From assembly GCA_007745635.1 (NCBI GenBank), contig CP036272.1, positions 5,117,498 to 5,181,497 of the forward strand: 64,000 bases of DNA, given 5' to 3'. Shown piece after piece: positions 9,400-18,934 of the stretch. Made by a program: the position numbers and the translations under genes. Every line of letters starts with the position of its first letter. Position 1 is the first letter of the stretch. Source of the DNA: Stieleria bergensis. Lineage in GTDB: Bacteria > Planctomycetota > Planctomycetia > Pirellulales > Pirellulaceae. The notes under the pieces are model-generated. The model worked only from the letters and a program-made list of their open reading frames with translations, ran no database searches and was not told the origin of the DNA.

Positions 9400-10098
9400 C
9401 TAGCTCCGGGCAGTGTAAGCGACGTCTACTGCCAGCCGGCCCAGGTAATGTAGAGTCTCTTCGATCCGCTGCGAAGTTCCCAATGCATCGCCAACGCCCG
9501 GCATTGCCAAGACACAGAACACAAACAAAATGGATCCGCCAAAAAAGATCAGACCGCTGTCCGAATGACTAGCCGCCATCACGGTCCTTCGATTGAACGG
9601 CCACAGTCCGAAAGAGATTTTCTCTTTCTCTGGATACTCCTCCAGCGTGGAAATCCCTAGCAAGCGTTCCTTCTTCTCGCCCCTGCTCAATGACTCCGGC
9701 ATCACCTTCATCCTGCGACCGTCAAAAAGCATATCAATGGGCGTCTCTTCCTGAATCTTCTTGGCAAGCTTTCGCGGAACCTCAAGCGTGAAGCCTGACG
9801 AGTATCGTTCACGCACCTTTACCGGCCAGCGGCGTTTCCCAATGATCACGACAGCCATCATCCCGTCGGAAACTTGCTGGCGATAGGAAAACTCAGGCGT
9901 CTCGTTTTGGACAACGTTGTAAGTGTACTCGGCCATGATTGGATTTAGATAAGCGAGGAACCAATGATTCCAGACAGCGTTCGAAACGCCGCTGGCGCGC
10001 AGCGTGGGCCGCCCCAGACCTAGATCAACGCTAGCTCGCAAAATCACCTCGCAAGGGTCTGCCCTTTCTCTGGCAAGAGCTTTCGGCGCATCCTGCAT
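9400..10098 (-). CDS. Hypothetical single-span membrane protein
   Basis: I do not recognise a family. The frame is open to 10143, but ATG 10098 is preferred because a strong GAGGGGG ribosome binding site lies 6 bases upstream. The 232-residue product has a central beta-rich region with the look of a small PilZ- or SH3-like barrel (AVVIIGKRRWPVKVRERYSS, GFTLEVPRKLAKKI, DMLFDGRRMKVMP). That assignment is only a resemblance. A single hydrophobic segment near the C-terminus (LIFFGGSILFVFCVLAMPG) suggests membrane anchoring. No operon partner is seen: the next gene on this strand is a separate hydrolase that begins 2.1 kb upstream. Confidence 0.6.
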   Translation of the reverse strand: MQDAPKALARERADPCEVILRASVDLGLGRPTLRASGVSNAVWNHWFLAYLNPIMAEYTYNVVQNETPEFSYRQQVSDGMMAVVIIGKRRWPVKVRERYSSGFTLEVPRKLAKKIQEETPIDMLFDGRRMKVMPESLSRGEKKERLLGISTLEEYPEKEKISFGLWPFNRRTVMAASHSDSGLIFFGGSILFVFCVLAMPGVGDALGTSQRIEETLHYLGRLAVDVAYTARS

Positions 10099-10209
10099 TT
10101 TGCCCCCTCTGAATAGAGCGATTGTTCCGATATTAACGGTCAACTGCAGTCAGGGTTGCCTCGTTGCGATGCGACGATTCAATCATCCCATGCCGCAACT
10201 AACGGGCGA

Positions 10210-12261
10210 TCACTGAGATTGCCGCTCGGCCAGTTGCTTTAAGTCCGCCAAGCGAATCACACGCGCCAGGTTCGGAATATCGGGCGCCTTGGTGTAGGAC
10301 TCTGGAAACTGCTGCAATGCCAACGATTGGATGTCCGGGTCAAACAGCGCTGCACAGGCGGCTATCAATGCTGCGTCACCAACCGCCGTCAACTCAAACG
10401 GACGATCTGAAAACTCTGGCATGCGTCGCAGCGCTTGAAGGCTCTCCAGAATGTCGTGAACCTGCATCGCTGCGGGAGTTTGCCCCAGCAACATGAAACG
10501 GCGATGGATGTGTGTGCGCAGCTTTTGATCTTCCGTCCAGCGTGTTGGCCCGACATCTCGCGCCAGCAACAACACCACTGGCCCCTTTTTCAACAGGCGT
10601 TCAAACTCGATGACAATCTTGGCTGCTTTTGCATCCGGCGTGACCTCGGTTTGGCTGGCAGGCAACCTCAGTGCCCTGACCAGCGCTGGTTCCAACTGAG
10701 TCAATCGCGGTAACAACTGGAGCCAATCCTGGTGATCGAGCACCATTAGCGTGACCGGTTTGTCGGACGCTGCGGATTTCATTCCCAAACAAATCTGCGT
10801 GAGTCGAAATGGTTCCTGAGTCACCAGTTCAACTCTGTAGGCTGGTGATCCCGTAGCGACGTCATCGACTTTCAACGGTAGGTCTTTGGTTCGCTGTTTT
10901 TTTTCCGAGGCATCAGGCCAACCGCTAAAGCACTGCTGGCGCACTTGTTCGATCAATTGCTGTTGTTGCAGATCCGACAGTTTCGCGATCTCCCGTCGCT
11001 CGGCCAGCGGGACAAAGGTTTCATGGATCGTCGTCACGCGTTCGTCGGTTGGCAGAGTTTCAAAGACTCGTAAATCGGACTTTTCAAACCATGGAACAGC
11101 AACCGACTGCAGCAGTTCCTGGTCCTGCTTTAAGAATCGATTCAGCCAACGAAAGGCGCCGACACGCAATTCCTGAGTGTCTTTGTGTGGCCCTTCGGTG
11201 AGATGCAAGCCCAGCTGATTCCCGGCATCGTATAAGTCGTAAATCTCCTTGGTCTGCTGATAAACGTCGACCACGCCATCAAGTGGAAAGATCCTGTCCT
11301 TATCTGAATTGGCAATCAGCAGAGGTCGCGGAGCAACCAAAGCTGCAACCATCGGAAAATCCCAACGCTGAGTATTCAGCATGAACATGCAATCGCAATG
11401 ACCTTCCACACAGTGATCGGCGACATGATTTTGCATGCTTGTGATACCGGCGACCGGCACTGCCACTTTGATCCGTTGGTCAATCGCAGCGATCCACCAT
11501 GAATAGGCACCACCGCCACTGCGCCCCGTGACCCCGATTCGATCTGCATCGACTTCTTCACGACTTTCTAGGTAATCCAGCGCACGAATACAGTTCCAGG
11601 CCTCCACGCCGGCAGGTGTGTATCCACGACTATTCCACCACCACATTCCCAGATGGTGTGTGCCATGATGCAGTCCTTCAATCTCGCCCAGTTGAATCGT
11701 GTCAATGGTCAAGCAAACGTATCCATTGCGTGCAAACCAAGCGCCATGATGATGGTAATACGTTTTGTTGCCCAAACTGACGCCGTCCTGTTTCACTCGG
11801 CCGTGACCGCAGACATAGAGAATTGCGGGAAGCGGTTTCGTTTGATTCACGGGGCGGTAAAGGTTGGCCGTCACGTACAGCCCAGGCGAGGACTGAAAGT
11901 ACAGTTTTTCGGCGATCACACCGTCATGAGTTTCAGTCCCAGTGACGACCGCTGACAAGTCGGTCTTCTTTGGCAATGGATCGAGCCCCAGCATGGACAT
12001 CAGTTGCTGCTGGTACTGTTGACGACGGTCGGTCCAGTCTTGAAGCGTTTTGATTTCCGCAAACGTGCTTGCCGTCACCGAATCAGTTTGCTTCTGGAAA
12101 TACTCCGCGAGCACCGGGCCCATCGGCCCGCGACCGTAATGTCGGGTGACGGTTTTCAGAGGTTGATCCTGGGACTGAACTGCAGAGCAGAGAACCAGGG
12201 ATAGAAAAGCGACCGTCAGACATCGCCAGAGAGCGATGGTCAAAGAGCTGAGATCATTCAT
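10210..12261 (-). CDS. Secreted acetylxylan esterase-like alpha/beta hydrolase
   Basis: This 683-residue protein has a signal peptide (LTVAFLSLVLCSAVQS, cleavage near residue 31). Its alpha/beta hydrolase core, roughly residues 100-375, is of the acetylxylan esterase/dienelactone hydrolase type. The nucleophile elbow is GVTGRSGGG (Ser248). A candidate acid is Asp320 or Asp322 (IANSDKDRIFP) and a candidate base is His359 (TEGPHKD). Upstream, ILYVCGHG fits the oxyanion-hole strand. The last 300 residues form an extra region that I do not recognise, so the protein is about twice the size of a minimal esterase. Deacetylation of a polysaccharide outside the cytoplasm is the likely role. The ATG at 12261 lacks an obvious ribosome binding site. 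Confidence 0.85.
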   Translation of the reverse strand: MNDLSSLTIALWRCLTVAFLSLVLCSAVQSQDQPLKTVTRHYGRGPMGPVLAEYFQKQTDSVTASTFAEIKTLQDWTDRRQQYQQQLMSMLGLDPLPKKTDLSAVVTGTETHDGVIAEKLYFQSSPGLYVTANLYRPVNQTKPLPAILYVCGHGRVKQDGVSLGNKTYYHHHGAWFARNGYVCLTIDTIQLGEIEGLHHGTHHLGMWWWNSRGYTPAGVEAWNCIRALDYLESREEVDADRIGVTGRSGGGAYSWWIAAIDQRIKVAVPVAGITSMQNHVADHCVEGHCDCMFMLNTQRWDFPMVAALVAPRPLLIANSDKDRIFPLDGVVDVYQQTKEIYDLYDAGNQLGLHLTEGPHKDTQELRVGAFRWLNRFLKQDQELLQSVAVPWFEKSDLRVFETLPTDERVTTIHETFVPLAERREIAKLSDLQQQQLIEQVRQQCFSGWPDASEKKQRTKDLPLKVDDVATGSPAYRVELVTQEPFRLTQICLGMKSAASDKPVTLMVLDHQDWLQLLPRLTQLEPALVRALRLPASQTEVTPDAKAAKIVIEFERLLKKGPVVLLLARDVGPTRWTEDQKLRTHIHRRFMLLGQTPAAMQVHDILESLQALRRMPEFSDRPFELTAVGDAALIAACAALFDPDIQSLALQQFPESYTKAPDIPNLARVIRLADLKQLAERQSQ

Positions 12262-12357
12262 TGCAGAGGCGACAAAGAGGAGTCAACGAGGCGGGAGACT
12301 CCTATTGTAACGGATGCCATGGCGGCGGTGCGTCTAAAGAAACCGCGTCAGCGCAGA

Positions 12358-14274
12358 TCACACATCGACGTCTGCGTCAGCGGCTCGTTCCATGATAAAG
12401 CGGAAACGCGCCGAGGCATCTCGGCCCATCAAATCGCTAATCACGCGATCGGTTTCCAATTGGTCATCGACCTCGACACGCAACAGGGTGCGTTGTGCGG
12501 GATCGAGCGTGGTTTCCCAAAGCACTTTGGGCATCATTTCCCCCAAGCCTTTGAAGCGTGTGATTTCGGGCTTCGCTCGACCACCGTGCTCTTCCAAGAT
12601 TTCTTGGCGGTGGATTTCGTCCTTTGCCCAGTAAGTCTGTTTGCCGATATCGATTCGGTAAAGCGGTGGAACAGCGATGTACAGGCGACCGTCAGCAATC
12701 AACTGCGGCATGTGTCGATAAAAGAACGTCAACAACAAGGTCGTGATGTGGTGACCATCGCTATCGGCATCGGCAAGCAAGACAATGCGTCCATAACGCA
12801 GCGAACTGACGTCGGTTTTGGGACCGATGCCACAGCCCAATGAGTTGATGACGTCTTGAATCTCGCGGTTATCGAGGATCTTTTTTAGCGTGGCACTTTC
12901 CGTGTTCAACACCTTCCCACGCAACGGCAAAATCGCTTGATAGTTGCGGTCGCGACACTGTTTGGCAGTCCCGCCTGCCGAATCACCTTCGACGATAAAC
13001 AGCTCTGATTCCATCTTTCCGCTAGACAGACAGTCGCTCAATTTCCCAGGCAACATCGTACGCTTGCCAGCCCCTTTTCGGGACACAGCCGCAGAGGCTG
13101 CTCGCGAGGCGGCGCGAGCGCGGGCCGCAGCGATGATCCGCGCGACGATGCCATCGGCCGTCGAACGATTGCTGTTCATCCACTGTTCCATTTCAGCGCG
13201 AACCGCCCCTTCGACCAATGCTTGGACTTCCGGGTTATTGAGGCGATCTTTCGTCTGCCCTTGGAATTGCGGATCAGCCACAAACACCGACACGATGCCG
13301 ACAATGCCTTCACGGATGTCCTCGTGCGTGATCTTGACGCCACGCGGAGTCAGACTGTGAGTGTCGATGTAATTTCGCACCGCTTTCGTGATGGCACCTT
13401 TGAAACCATTTTCATGCGTGCCGCCGCTCCCGGTGGGAATCCCGTTCACGTAACTGCGAAGGTGCTCGTCGGTGCTCTCGGTCCATTGCAAGACGCCTTC
13501 TAAACGGATTTCATCATCGACGGCATGACTGAAAGGTTGCTCGTGAATGGGCCTGGCTTTGCGGTCTTTCAGGACCTTTGCCAAGTAATCGACGATGCCT
13601 TGTTCGTGCAGAAACGTTTGCTTGGTCTTGTTGACTTCATCAACGAACGTCACCTTGACGCCGCGATGCAGGAAGCTTGCGGTTTCCAGCCGAGCGGTAA
13701 TGACTTGGCTATCGAAAGTCGTCTTGGGGAAAATCTGAGGGTCGGGTGCAAAGGTAATGGACGTGCCTGTGCCGCGCACGGCTGCCTTTAACTTTTTCAG
13801 TTTGGAAGTCACAACACCACGTTCGAATTCCATCTTGTACTGGGCGCCATCGCGGCGAACCACTGCGGTCATTTCTTTGCTGAGCGCATTGACCACCGAA
13901 GCACCGACGCCATGCAGACCACCGCTGGTTTTATAGTTCTGACCTTCAAACTTGCCGCCGGCATGCAAAATGGTCAGCACCATTTCCAGCGCGGGCTTTT
14001 TCGTTTTAGGATGTTTGTCGATCGGAATGCCACGACCGTTGTCGCTAACGGTAATGCTTTGCCCATCCTTGTGCAGCGTGACCACAATCTCGCTGGCGTG
14101 CCCGTTCATCGCCTCGTCAACACTGTTGTCAACGATTTCCCAGATCAAGTGATGCAGTCCAGCGGAACCAACGCTACCGATATACATTCCGGGGCGTTTA
14201 CGAACCGGATCCAGGCCTTCCAAGGCAACAATCGCGTCGGCGTTGTACTTTTTCGCAGGTGCAGAGGTTGACAT
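12358..14274 (-). CDS. parE: DNA topoisomerase IV subunit B (ParE; GyrB family)
   Basis: This is the ATPase/TOPRIM subunit of a type IIA topoisomerase, 638 residues, the length of ParE or short GyrB. The GHKL ATPase part shows EIVDNSVDEAMNG, SDNGRGIPID and TSGGLHGVGASVVNALS. The TOPRIM part shows LFIVEGDSAGG and ADADSDGHH, which bind Mg2+. The C-terminus ends with TRFKGLGEM and the usual D..... tail. It follows the subunit A gene by 100 bases on the same strand, presumably co-transcribed, as expected for parC-parE. The GyrB alternative cannot be excluded without the rest of the genome, but the short form and the ParC-like partner favour topoisomerase IV, which decatenates daughter chromosomes. 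Confidence 0.9.
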   Translation of the reverse strand: MSTSAPAKKYNADAIVALEGLDPVRKRPGMYIGSVGSAGLHHLIWEIVDNSVDEAMNGHASEIVVTLHKDGQSITVSDNGRGIPIDKHPKTKKPALEMVLTILHAGGKFEGQNYKTSGGLHGVGASVVNALSKEMTAVVRRDGAQYKMEFERGVVTSKLKKLKAAVRGTGTSITFAPDPQIFPKTTFDSQVITARLETASFLHRGVKVTFVDEVNKTKQTFLHEQGIVDYLAKVLKDRKARPIHEQPFSHAVDDEIRLEGVLQWTESTDEHLRSYVNGIPTGSGGTHENGFKGAITKAVRNYIDTHSLTPRGVKITHEDIREGIVGIVSVFVADPQFQGQTKDRLNNPEVQALVEGAVRAEMEQWMNSNRSTADGIVARIIAAARARAASRAASAAVSRKGAGKRTMLPGKLSDCLSSGKMESELFIVEGDSAGGTAKQCRDRNYQAILPLRGKVLNTESATLKKILDNREIQDVINSLGCGIGPKTDVSSLRYGRIVLLADADSDGHHITTLLLTFFYRHMPQLIADGRLYIAVPPLYRIDIGKQTYWAKDEIHRQEILEEHGGRAKPEITRFKGLGEMMPKVLWETTLDPAQRTLLRVEVDDQLETDRVISDLMGRDASARFRFIMERAADADVDV

Positions 14275-14374
14275 AAAACGTTGTCTGGAGAAGTCGTGTC
14301 AAGAAAGGGACAAGGCAGTCTAGGAACAACTGTCACGCCAGTTGCCAGCATTCGTCAATGGAAACGCGCGAAGA

Positions 14375-16804
14375 TCATCCGCCGCCTTCCTCGTCCAATG
14401 CCGGTGGCGCTGCAGCAGGCGGCAAAACAATTTTGGCAATGCGACCATTCTTTTGCAGTTCAACGCCACGACCACCGCGACTGGTGACGCGGTACTTGGC
14501 CGTGGAGATATTCTTCTGCGCACCTCGATTGGTTTCAACCGTCATCAAATCACGATCACCTTCGCTGACTTTGAAGCCTAGCAGATGATCATCGGAAGCC
14601 AGACGCATCAGCATCACGCCTTTCCCGGCACCAGAGAGATAACTGATTTCCTCCACCGGACACAGCACCGCTCGGCAATGAGCGGAAACTGAAATCAACG
14701 TTTCAGTCCCACTCACAATACCGATGTCAATGATGCTGGCACCACCGGTTACGCGAGCAAAGCGACGCCCACTGCGAGTCGATGGTTCAGCAAAGGATTC
14801 CAAACTGAATCGCAATGCGTAGCCGTTGCTTGATGCCGCCAATCCATGGGCTTCGGGATAGTAGTCCGGAGCCTCCTTGATGCTGGCGATCAAGCGGGAA
14901 TCAAAGGACACCGCAGCGATGATTTTTTCCCCATCCTTCATTTTGAAAAGCTTTTGAATCGGTTCACCAAAACCGGTCGAAGCGGGAATGTCAATGAAGC
15001 GAGTGGTGTAGCAAACGCCAAGCGAGGAAAAGAACCCCAGCGTTGCTCTGGTATCGCCTGCCAAACAGACCAGAACCGAATCACCTTGCCGCAATCGACT
15101 CTTGGCAGGATCCGTGATTTGTTTTTGACGTTTGACCCAGCCATCACGCGTGACCAACACATGGCAATCTTCAGCGACGATAAAGTCTTCTTCGGTGTAT
15201 TCGATCTCGACTTCACCGTGATTGACCGCCGTGCGGCGACGCGCTTCGGGAAGCTTTCCGAAGCCATCGATCAATTCTTGGATCTCTTGGCGAACAATGC
15301 TCCAGCGTCCCGAGGCGTTGGTGTCTTTGGTGTCTTCGTTCAGCAATTTGCGAATCTGGCGAGCGCGTTTCTTTTTATCGTTTAGCTCGTCAAGAATCAA
15401 ATTGATTTCCAAGCGTGCCAAGCGATACAGTTTCAATTCCAAGATCGCGTCGGTTTGCTCGGCGTCTAAGCCGCCTTTCTCGGCTGGAAATCGCTTCATG
15501 ATCTTGGCGGCCGCGTCGGCTTTGCCTTCACTTTTGCGAATGATGCGAATGATGATGTCCAACGCATCAAAGATCATCGCGAACCCTTCCAAGAGATGAA
15601 TTCGACGTTCCAAGGTAGCCAATTCATTTTCGAGACGCTTCGTAACCACTTCCAAGCGGAAATGCAGGAAGTGCCACAAGATCTCCTTGAGCGATAAACG
15701 CTCCGGCGTGCCTTGATCGGGTTTCTCGTAAGGCACCAAGCACGTCATGTTGACGTTGAAGTTCTTTTGAAAGTCAGTGTGCTTGTAAAGAAACGCCAGG
15801 ACTTTGTTTTCGTCGGCGTCCTTCTTGAGCGTCAGATCCACACGAATCTCATCGGTGGACAAATCACGAACTTCGGTCACCAACGGTAGTTTACCGCTGA
15901 AGACCAATTCACCGATGCGTTCGACCAACAGCGCTTTGTTCACTCCGTAGGGAATCGAATCAATCTGAATCGTCTTGCCGGCTCGCGTGCTTTCACCTTG
16001 CTTGATCGTCCCGCGGACTTTGACGGTCCCCTGGCCGATGCGATAAAGCTCGCGAAGTTCTTCTTTGGTATTGGTGATCTCGCCGCCAGTTGGGAAGTCG
16101 GGGGCTTGAATCGCGTCGGCGGCAACCAACTGGTAATCTTTGATCTCTGGATCACGCAGCAGCTTCAACAGCGCGTTGCAAATTTCACGCAGGTTGTGCG
16201 GTGGAATGTTGGTTGCCATTCCCACCGCAATCCCAGTCGCTCCATTGAGCAACAAGTTCGGCAGACGACTTGGCAAGACAACGGGCTCTTCGCGGGTGCC
16301 ATCGTAGTTGGGCTTGTAAGCGACCGTCCGTGTGGAGAGATCCATCAGGATCTGTGACGTCACCGGTGTCATCCGACATTCGGTGTAACGCATCGCCGCC
16401 GCGTTATCACCATCGATGCTACCGAAGTTACCACTGCCGTCGACCAGCGGCATCCGCATCGCAAACGGCTGCGCCATGCGCACCAGGGCTTCATAGATCG
16501 AGCTGTCACCGTGCGGGTGAAAGTTACCCATCACCACCCCAACCACATTGGCGCATTTGCGATGCTTGGCGGTATGAGTGAGATTCTGCTGATGCATGGC
16601 ATACAAGATGCGTCGTTGCACCGGCTTCATTCCATCGCGCACATCGGGCAGCGCGCGACTGGTAATGACTGAAAGCGAATAATTGAGATACCGTTCCTGA
16701 GCAGCAGTCCGCAATGGAATGGCCATCATGTCATTGTCATTGATGGCCTCAAAAAGTGACTGATTGTTCTGTTTCGATTTTCCGCGTGAGCCTCGTTTTG
16801 CCAC
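14375..16804 (-). CDS. parC: DNA topoisomerase IV subunit A (ParC; GyrA family)
   Basis: This 809-residue breakage-reunion subunit starts at GTG 16804 with AGGA about 10 bases upstream. The catalytic tyrosine is Tyr140 (AAMRYTECR). The quinolone-determining region reads HPHGDSSIYEALVRM, with Ser101 and Glu105 at the two classical positions; the Ser/Glu pair is the ParC-like, drug-sensitive state. The coiled-coil and DNA gate occupy roughly residues 350-500 and a beta-pinwheel C-terminal domain follows. A canonical Q-R-R-G-G GyrA box is not seen. Only a late SRGGRG motif near residue 780 remains, which again favours ParC over GyrA. It pairs with subunit B on DNA and is upstream of it in a two-gene operon. 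Confidence 0.9.
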   Translation of the reverse strand: MAKRGSRGKSKQNNQSLFEAINDNDMMAIPLRTAAQERYLNYSLSVITSRALPDVRDGMKPVQRRILYAMHQQNLTHTAKHRKCANVVGVVMGNFHPHGDSSIYEALVRMAQPFAMRMPLVDGSGNFGSIDGDNAAAMRYTECRMTPVTSQILMDLSTRTVAYKPNYDGTREEPVVLPSRLPNLLLNGATGIAVGMATNIPPHNLREICNALLKLLRDPEIKDYQLVAADAIQAPDFPTGGEITNTKEELRELYRIGQGTVKVRGTIKQGESTRAGKTIQIDSIPYGVNKALLVERIGELVFSGKLPLVTEVRDLSTDEIRVDLTLKKDADENKVLAFLYKHTDFQKNFNVNMTCLVPYEKPDQGTPERLSLKEILWHFLHFRLEVVTKRLENELATLERRIHLLEGFAMIFDALDIIIRIIRKSEGKADAAAKIMKRFPAEKGGLDAEQTDAILELKLYRLARLEINLILDELNDKKKRARQIRKLLNEDTKDTNASGRWSIVRQEIQELIDGFGKLPEARRRTAVNHGEVEIEYTEEDFIVAEDCHVLVTRDGWVKRQKQITDPAKSRLRQGDSVLVCLAGDTRATLGFFSSLGVCYTTRFIDIPASTGFGEPIQKLFKMKDGEKIIAAVSFDSRLIASIKEAPDYYPEAHGLAASSNGYALRFSLESFAEPSTRSGRRFARVTGGASIIDIGIVSGTETLISVSAHCRAVLCPVEEISYLSGAGKGVMLMRLASDDHLLGFKVSEGDRDLMTVETNRGAQKNISTAKYRVTSRGGRGVELQKNGRIAKIVLPPAAAPPALDEEGGG

Positions 16805-16906
16805 TCGTCAGCAATCCTATCTGCTAAATGAAAAACAACATCAAACGACTTGAGAGTCCCCGGGGGTCCCCAAACGTCGATTCAGCGTACCAGCCACAAG
16901 GTTGAT

Positions 16907-16966
16907 CCAACGCTGCTGGTCCCAACGCTGCTGGTCCCAACGCTGCTGGTCCCAACGCTGCTGGTT
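16907..16966. repeat. 15-bp tandem repeat, 4 copies
   Basis: The unit CCAACGCTGCTGGTC is repeated four times with only the last base changed, about 100 bp upstream of parC. One open frame reads it as QQRWD repeats (minus strand, 16841-17074) and another as PTLLV repeats (plus strand, 16850-17053). Neither frame has other support as a gene. Confidence 0.93.
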
Positions 16967-17339
16967 AACTGGACCGGCCCAGCCAATCCCAAGTCTGAAA
17001 AAGCAATGAGCGGCGGCCCTGGCAGCCTTTTCGGTCTCAAAATCACAATTTGAAACCCCAAGAGCTCTCTCCATCGGCTGAAATCACCGCCTCAGTTGCC
17101 GTCAACTTAGGGCACCGAGAAGGAAATTTCTAGCCAGCGAATCCCCGCCGGCCCCTCCGCATAGGAGAAGTTTATCGATTGTGCCCCCAATGTCGGTTGA
17201 ATCAATCTTGCTCAATAGTTCAGTCGGTCCGCCAAATCGGGTGCGACTGTTCCCAACCGCTCGGTCCGGTCGAAACAACTTTTCAGACGTGCTGGGCGGT
17301 GACCCGTCTGACGGAATCGCCCCGCACAACGACTGATTG

Positions 17340-17360
17340 GTGATCACCCGCCGTGATCAC
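17340..17360. promoter_or_regulatory. Candidate operator: two GTGATCAC palindromes, 5-bp spacer
   Basis: Two identical self-complementary octamers GTGATCAC lie 13 bp apart centre to centre (spacer CCGCC), together forming a 21-bp inverted repeat about 197 bp upstream of the Cys-rich gene. This fits a binding site for a dimeric regulator, but no regulator gene is nearby. Confidence 0.3.
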
Positions 17361-17556
17361 AGGTGTCCTTCGTCGCCCCAGCGGACGCCTGTTGCTGTGC
17401 ATGGAAGAATCAGCTGCCAGACGGCTTGGTCAAACACCATGCAAACCAAAAAACAGGAACGTTGCCAACCTTGGCAGAGAACGCGACGGTCGGAATCCAA
17501 ACCAAAACCAATCGCGTTCGCATTTTGAAATCATCAGGGCCCGGAGGAACCACCCA

Positions 17557-18108
17557 ATGACATTTTCCGTGAGCAAAGCGTTGCTTTCCATTGCTGCACT
17601 GATCGCCATTTTCGCGATCCAAAGCTCTGTCGAAGCACAACAACCCGTTCGCCAGCAAGTGGTCCAAGCAGGATGCTTCGGTCACGGAAACTGCGGTGGG
17701 GCAAGCTGTGACACTGTCGGCTCCTGCGATGGTGGCTGCAACAGTGGCGGCTGCAACAGTGGTTGTGGCGGATGCTTGGGCAATCGCGGATGCTTGGGCA
17801 ATCGCTGCGGAAATGGATGCCTTGGACACGGCCGCTGCGGAAAGAGCTTCTGTGGCGACCTCCACGGCTGCCGATCCTTGAATGCAATCTCTCACTGCCT
17901 GACCAGTCCAGCACCTCGCTACGTGCCTGCTCACGTCGGTCGCACTCAGATTTCGTATCCACCATTGGACCCGCGCCACTTCACCTGCTGGCACAAAGGC
18001 GTCTACCAAAACCCCAACGGTGGAACCGCCAGAGTCACTTACTACGCACCACCGATTCACACAGCGATTCATAACTTCTACTACAACTGCCTGCGTTTGC
18101 CGCGCTAG
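17557..18108 (+). CDS. Secreted Cys/Gly-rich protein
   Basis: ATG 17557 is preceded by a clear GGAGG 9 bases upstream, which decides the start although the frame is open from 17353. The 183-residue product has a signal peptide (KALLSIAALIAIFAIQSSVEA, cleavage before QQPV). A region of about 75 residues follows, made of Gly-Asn-Cys style repeats (CDGGCNSGGCNSGCGGC, then CLGNRGCLGNRC) with around 20 cysteines, and then a Tyr/Pro-rich C-terminal part (YPPLDPRHFTCWHKGVY). The Cys density suggests a disulfide-linked extracytoplasmic structure, possibly cell-wall protein. That fits planctomycete envelopes, which are rich in disulfide-linked protein. A related composition occurs in the gene at 26584-26958. 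Confidence 0.75.
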   Translation: MTFSVSKALLSIAALIAIFAIQSSVEAQQPVRQQVVQAGCFGHGNCGGASCDTVGSCDGGCNSGGCNSGCGGCLGNRGCLGNRCGNGCLGHGRCGKSFCGDLHGCRSLNAISHCLTSPAPRYVPAHVGRTQISYPPLDPRHFTCWHKGVYQNPNGGTARVTYYAPPIHTAIHNFYYNCLRLPR

Positions 18109-18157
18109 TTGATCATTGCGCGTCGAATCCCGATCAGGCCCAATGACAACTCCCAGA

Positions 18158-18200
18158 CGCTGTGACACCTCACAGCGCAGGCGGTCATTAACGACCGCCT
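18158..18200. terminator. Two back-to-back hairpins after the Cys-rich gene
   Basis: CGCTGTGA-CACC-TCACAGCG (18158-18177) is followed immediately by AGGCGGTC-ATTAAC-GACCGCCT (18179-18200). Both are perfect 8-bp stems. They start 50 bases after the stop at 18108. There is no T-run, so a factor-dependent terminator or an mRNA 3'-end stabiliser is more likely than a classical intrinsic terminator. Confidence 0.5.
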
Positions 18201-18934
18201 GATCATTCGACAGCTAACAAAACAATTCGCGACGTGTGATGGAAACCTGTGGTGGTGTTTGCATCATGCGTCGCGAGTGTACACACCCCGAGCTGACTAT
18301 TGTGGGAAGCCTCTCAGGGCAGGTGTGAATGCGAGCCTGAAAACGCAGGCACACCATTGCCATGAGAACTTCTTGCCAACCAGTGAGCAAACCGGCTAGC
18401 TGGAATTGGCTGGCTGGAATTGGCTAGCAGGACAGGGCAGGAATCACCCCCCCTTTCAGTGACAGAGGGAGCCCTCCCGAGAAATGTCTCCATCGCCTAT
18501 CTCATTGGAAAAAAACTCAGCATCGAACGATGCAAGGTGGTTCCGGCCTTGGGTTGATTGATGGCTGATCGATGGACGGGCCGAACTGATCTGTGTGCCG
18601 ACCGACAGTCTTACCGTGGATGTCCCAAGAAGCGGGTTCTGAAGGCAAGAAAGATCCACACAATGGGTTCATTTTGCTTATATTAGGAGCGCTCGAACTT
18701 TTCAAATGCTGACGCGCTGGATTCGGGATAAGCGAGTTAGACAACACCCCCGAAGGCCCAACGCGAATCCTCACTCGAACCAGTGGTGATGGAAAGCGTT
18801 GTTGCCTGCTAGATGATCAGATCGCTTTTCACCTCCGATCTGACCGATCATCAAACCACCCGCCGACTGGTCAACAAACGGCCGGCGCTTGAAACAGTTA
18901 GCCGTTGTGCCCCATTGCTCTGTTTTGCTTGATT
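18201..18934. other. Intergenic region upstream of the TPR gene
   Basis: No gene is recognised. There is a 14-bp duplication (TGGAATTGGCTGGC at 18401, again from 18415 with one change, flanked by GGCTAGC). Close to the downstream gene there is an imperfect inverted repeat at 18812-18852: arms GATGATC/GATCATC and AGATCG/CGATCT with a four-base bulge. This could be a leader-RNA stem or an operator for the gene at 18935. Confidence 0.4.

Larger units (their letters stand above)
16805..17556. other. Intergenic region between parC and the Cys-rich gene
   Basis: This 750-base stretch separates the divergent parC and the secreted Cys-rich gene. It holds the 15-bp tandem array at 16907-16966 and the GTGATCAC inverted pair at 17340-17360, both listed separately. 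Short open frames on both strands have no recognisable domain or good ribosome binding site. Confidence 0.5.

Noticed and set aside
16841-17074. Minus-strand frame with QQRWD repeats as a gene
   Set aside because: The repeat reads open on both strands (PTLLV on the other); outside the repeat there is no recognisable sequence or ribosome binding site.
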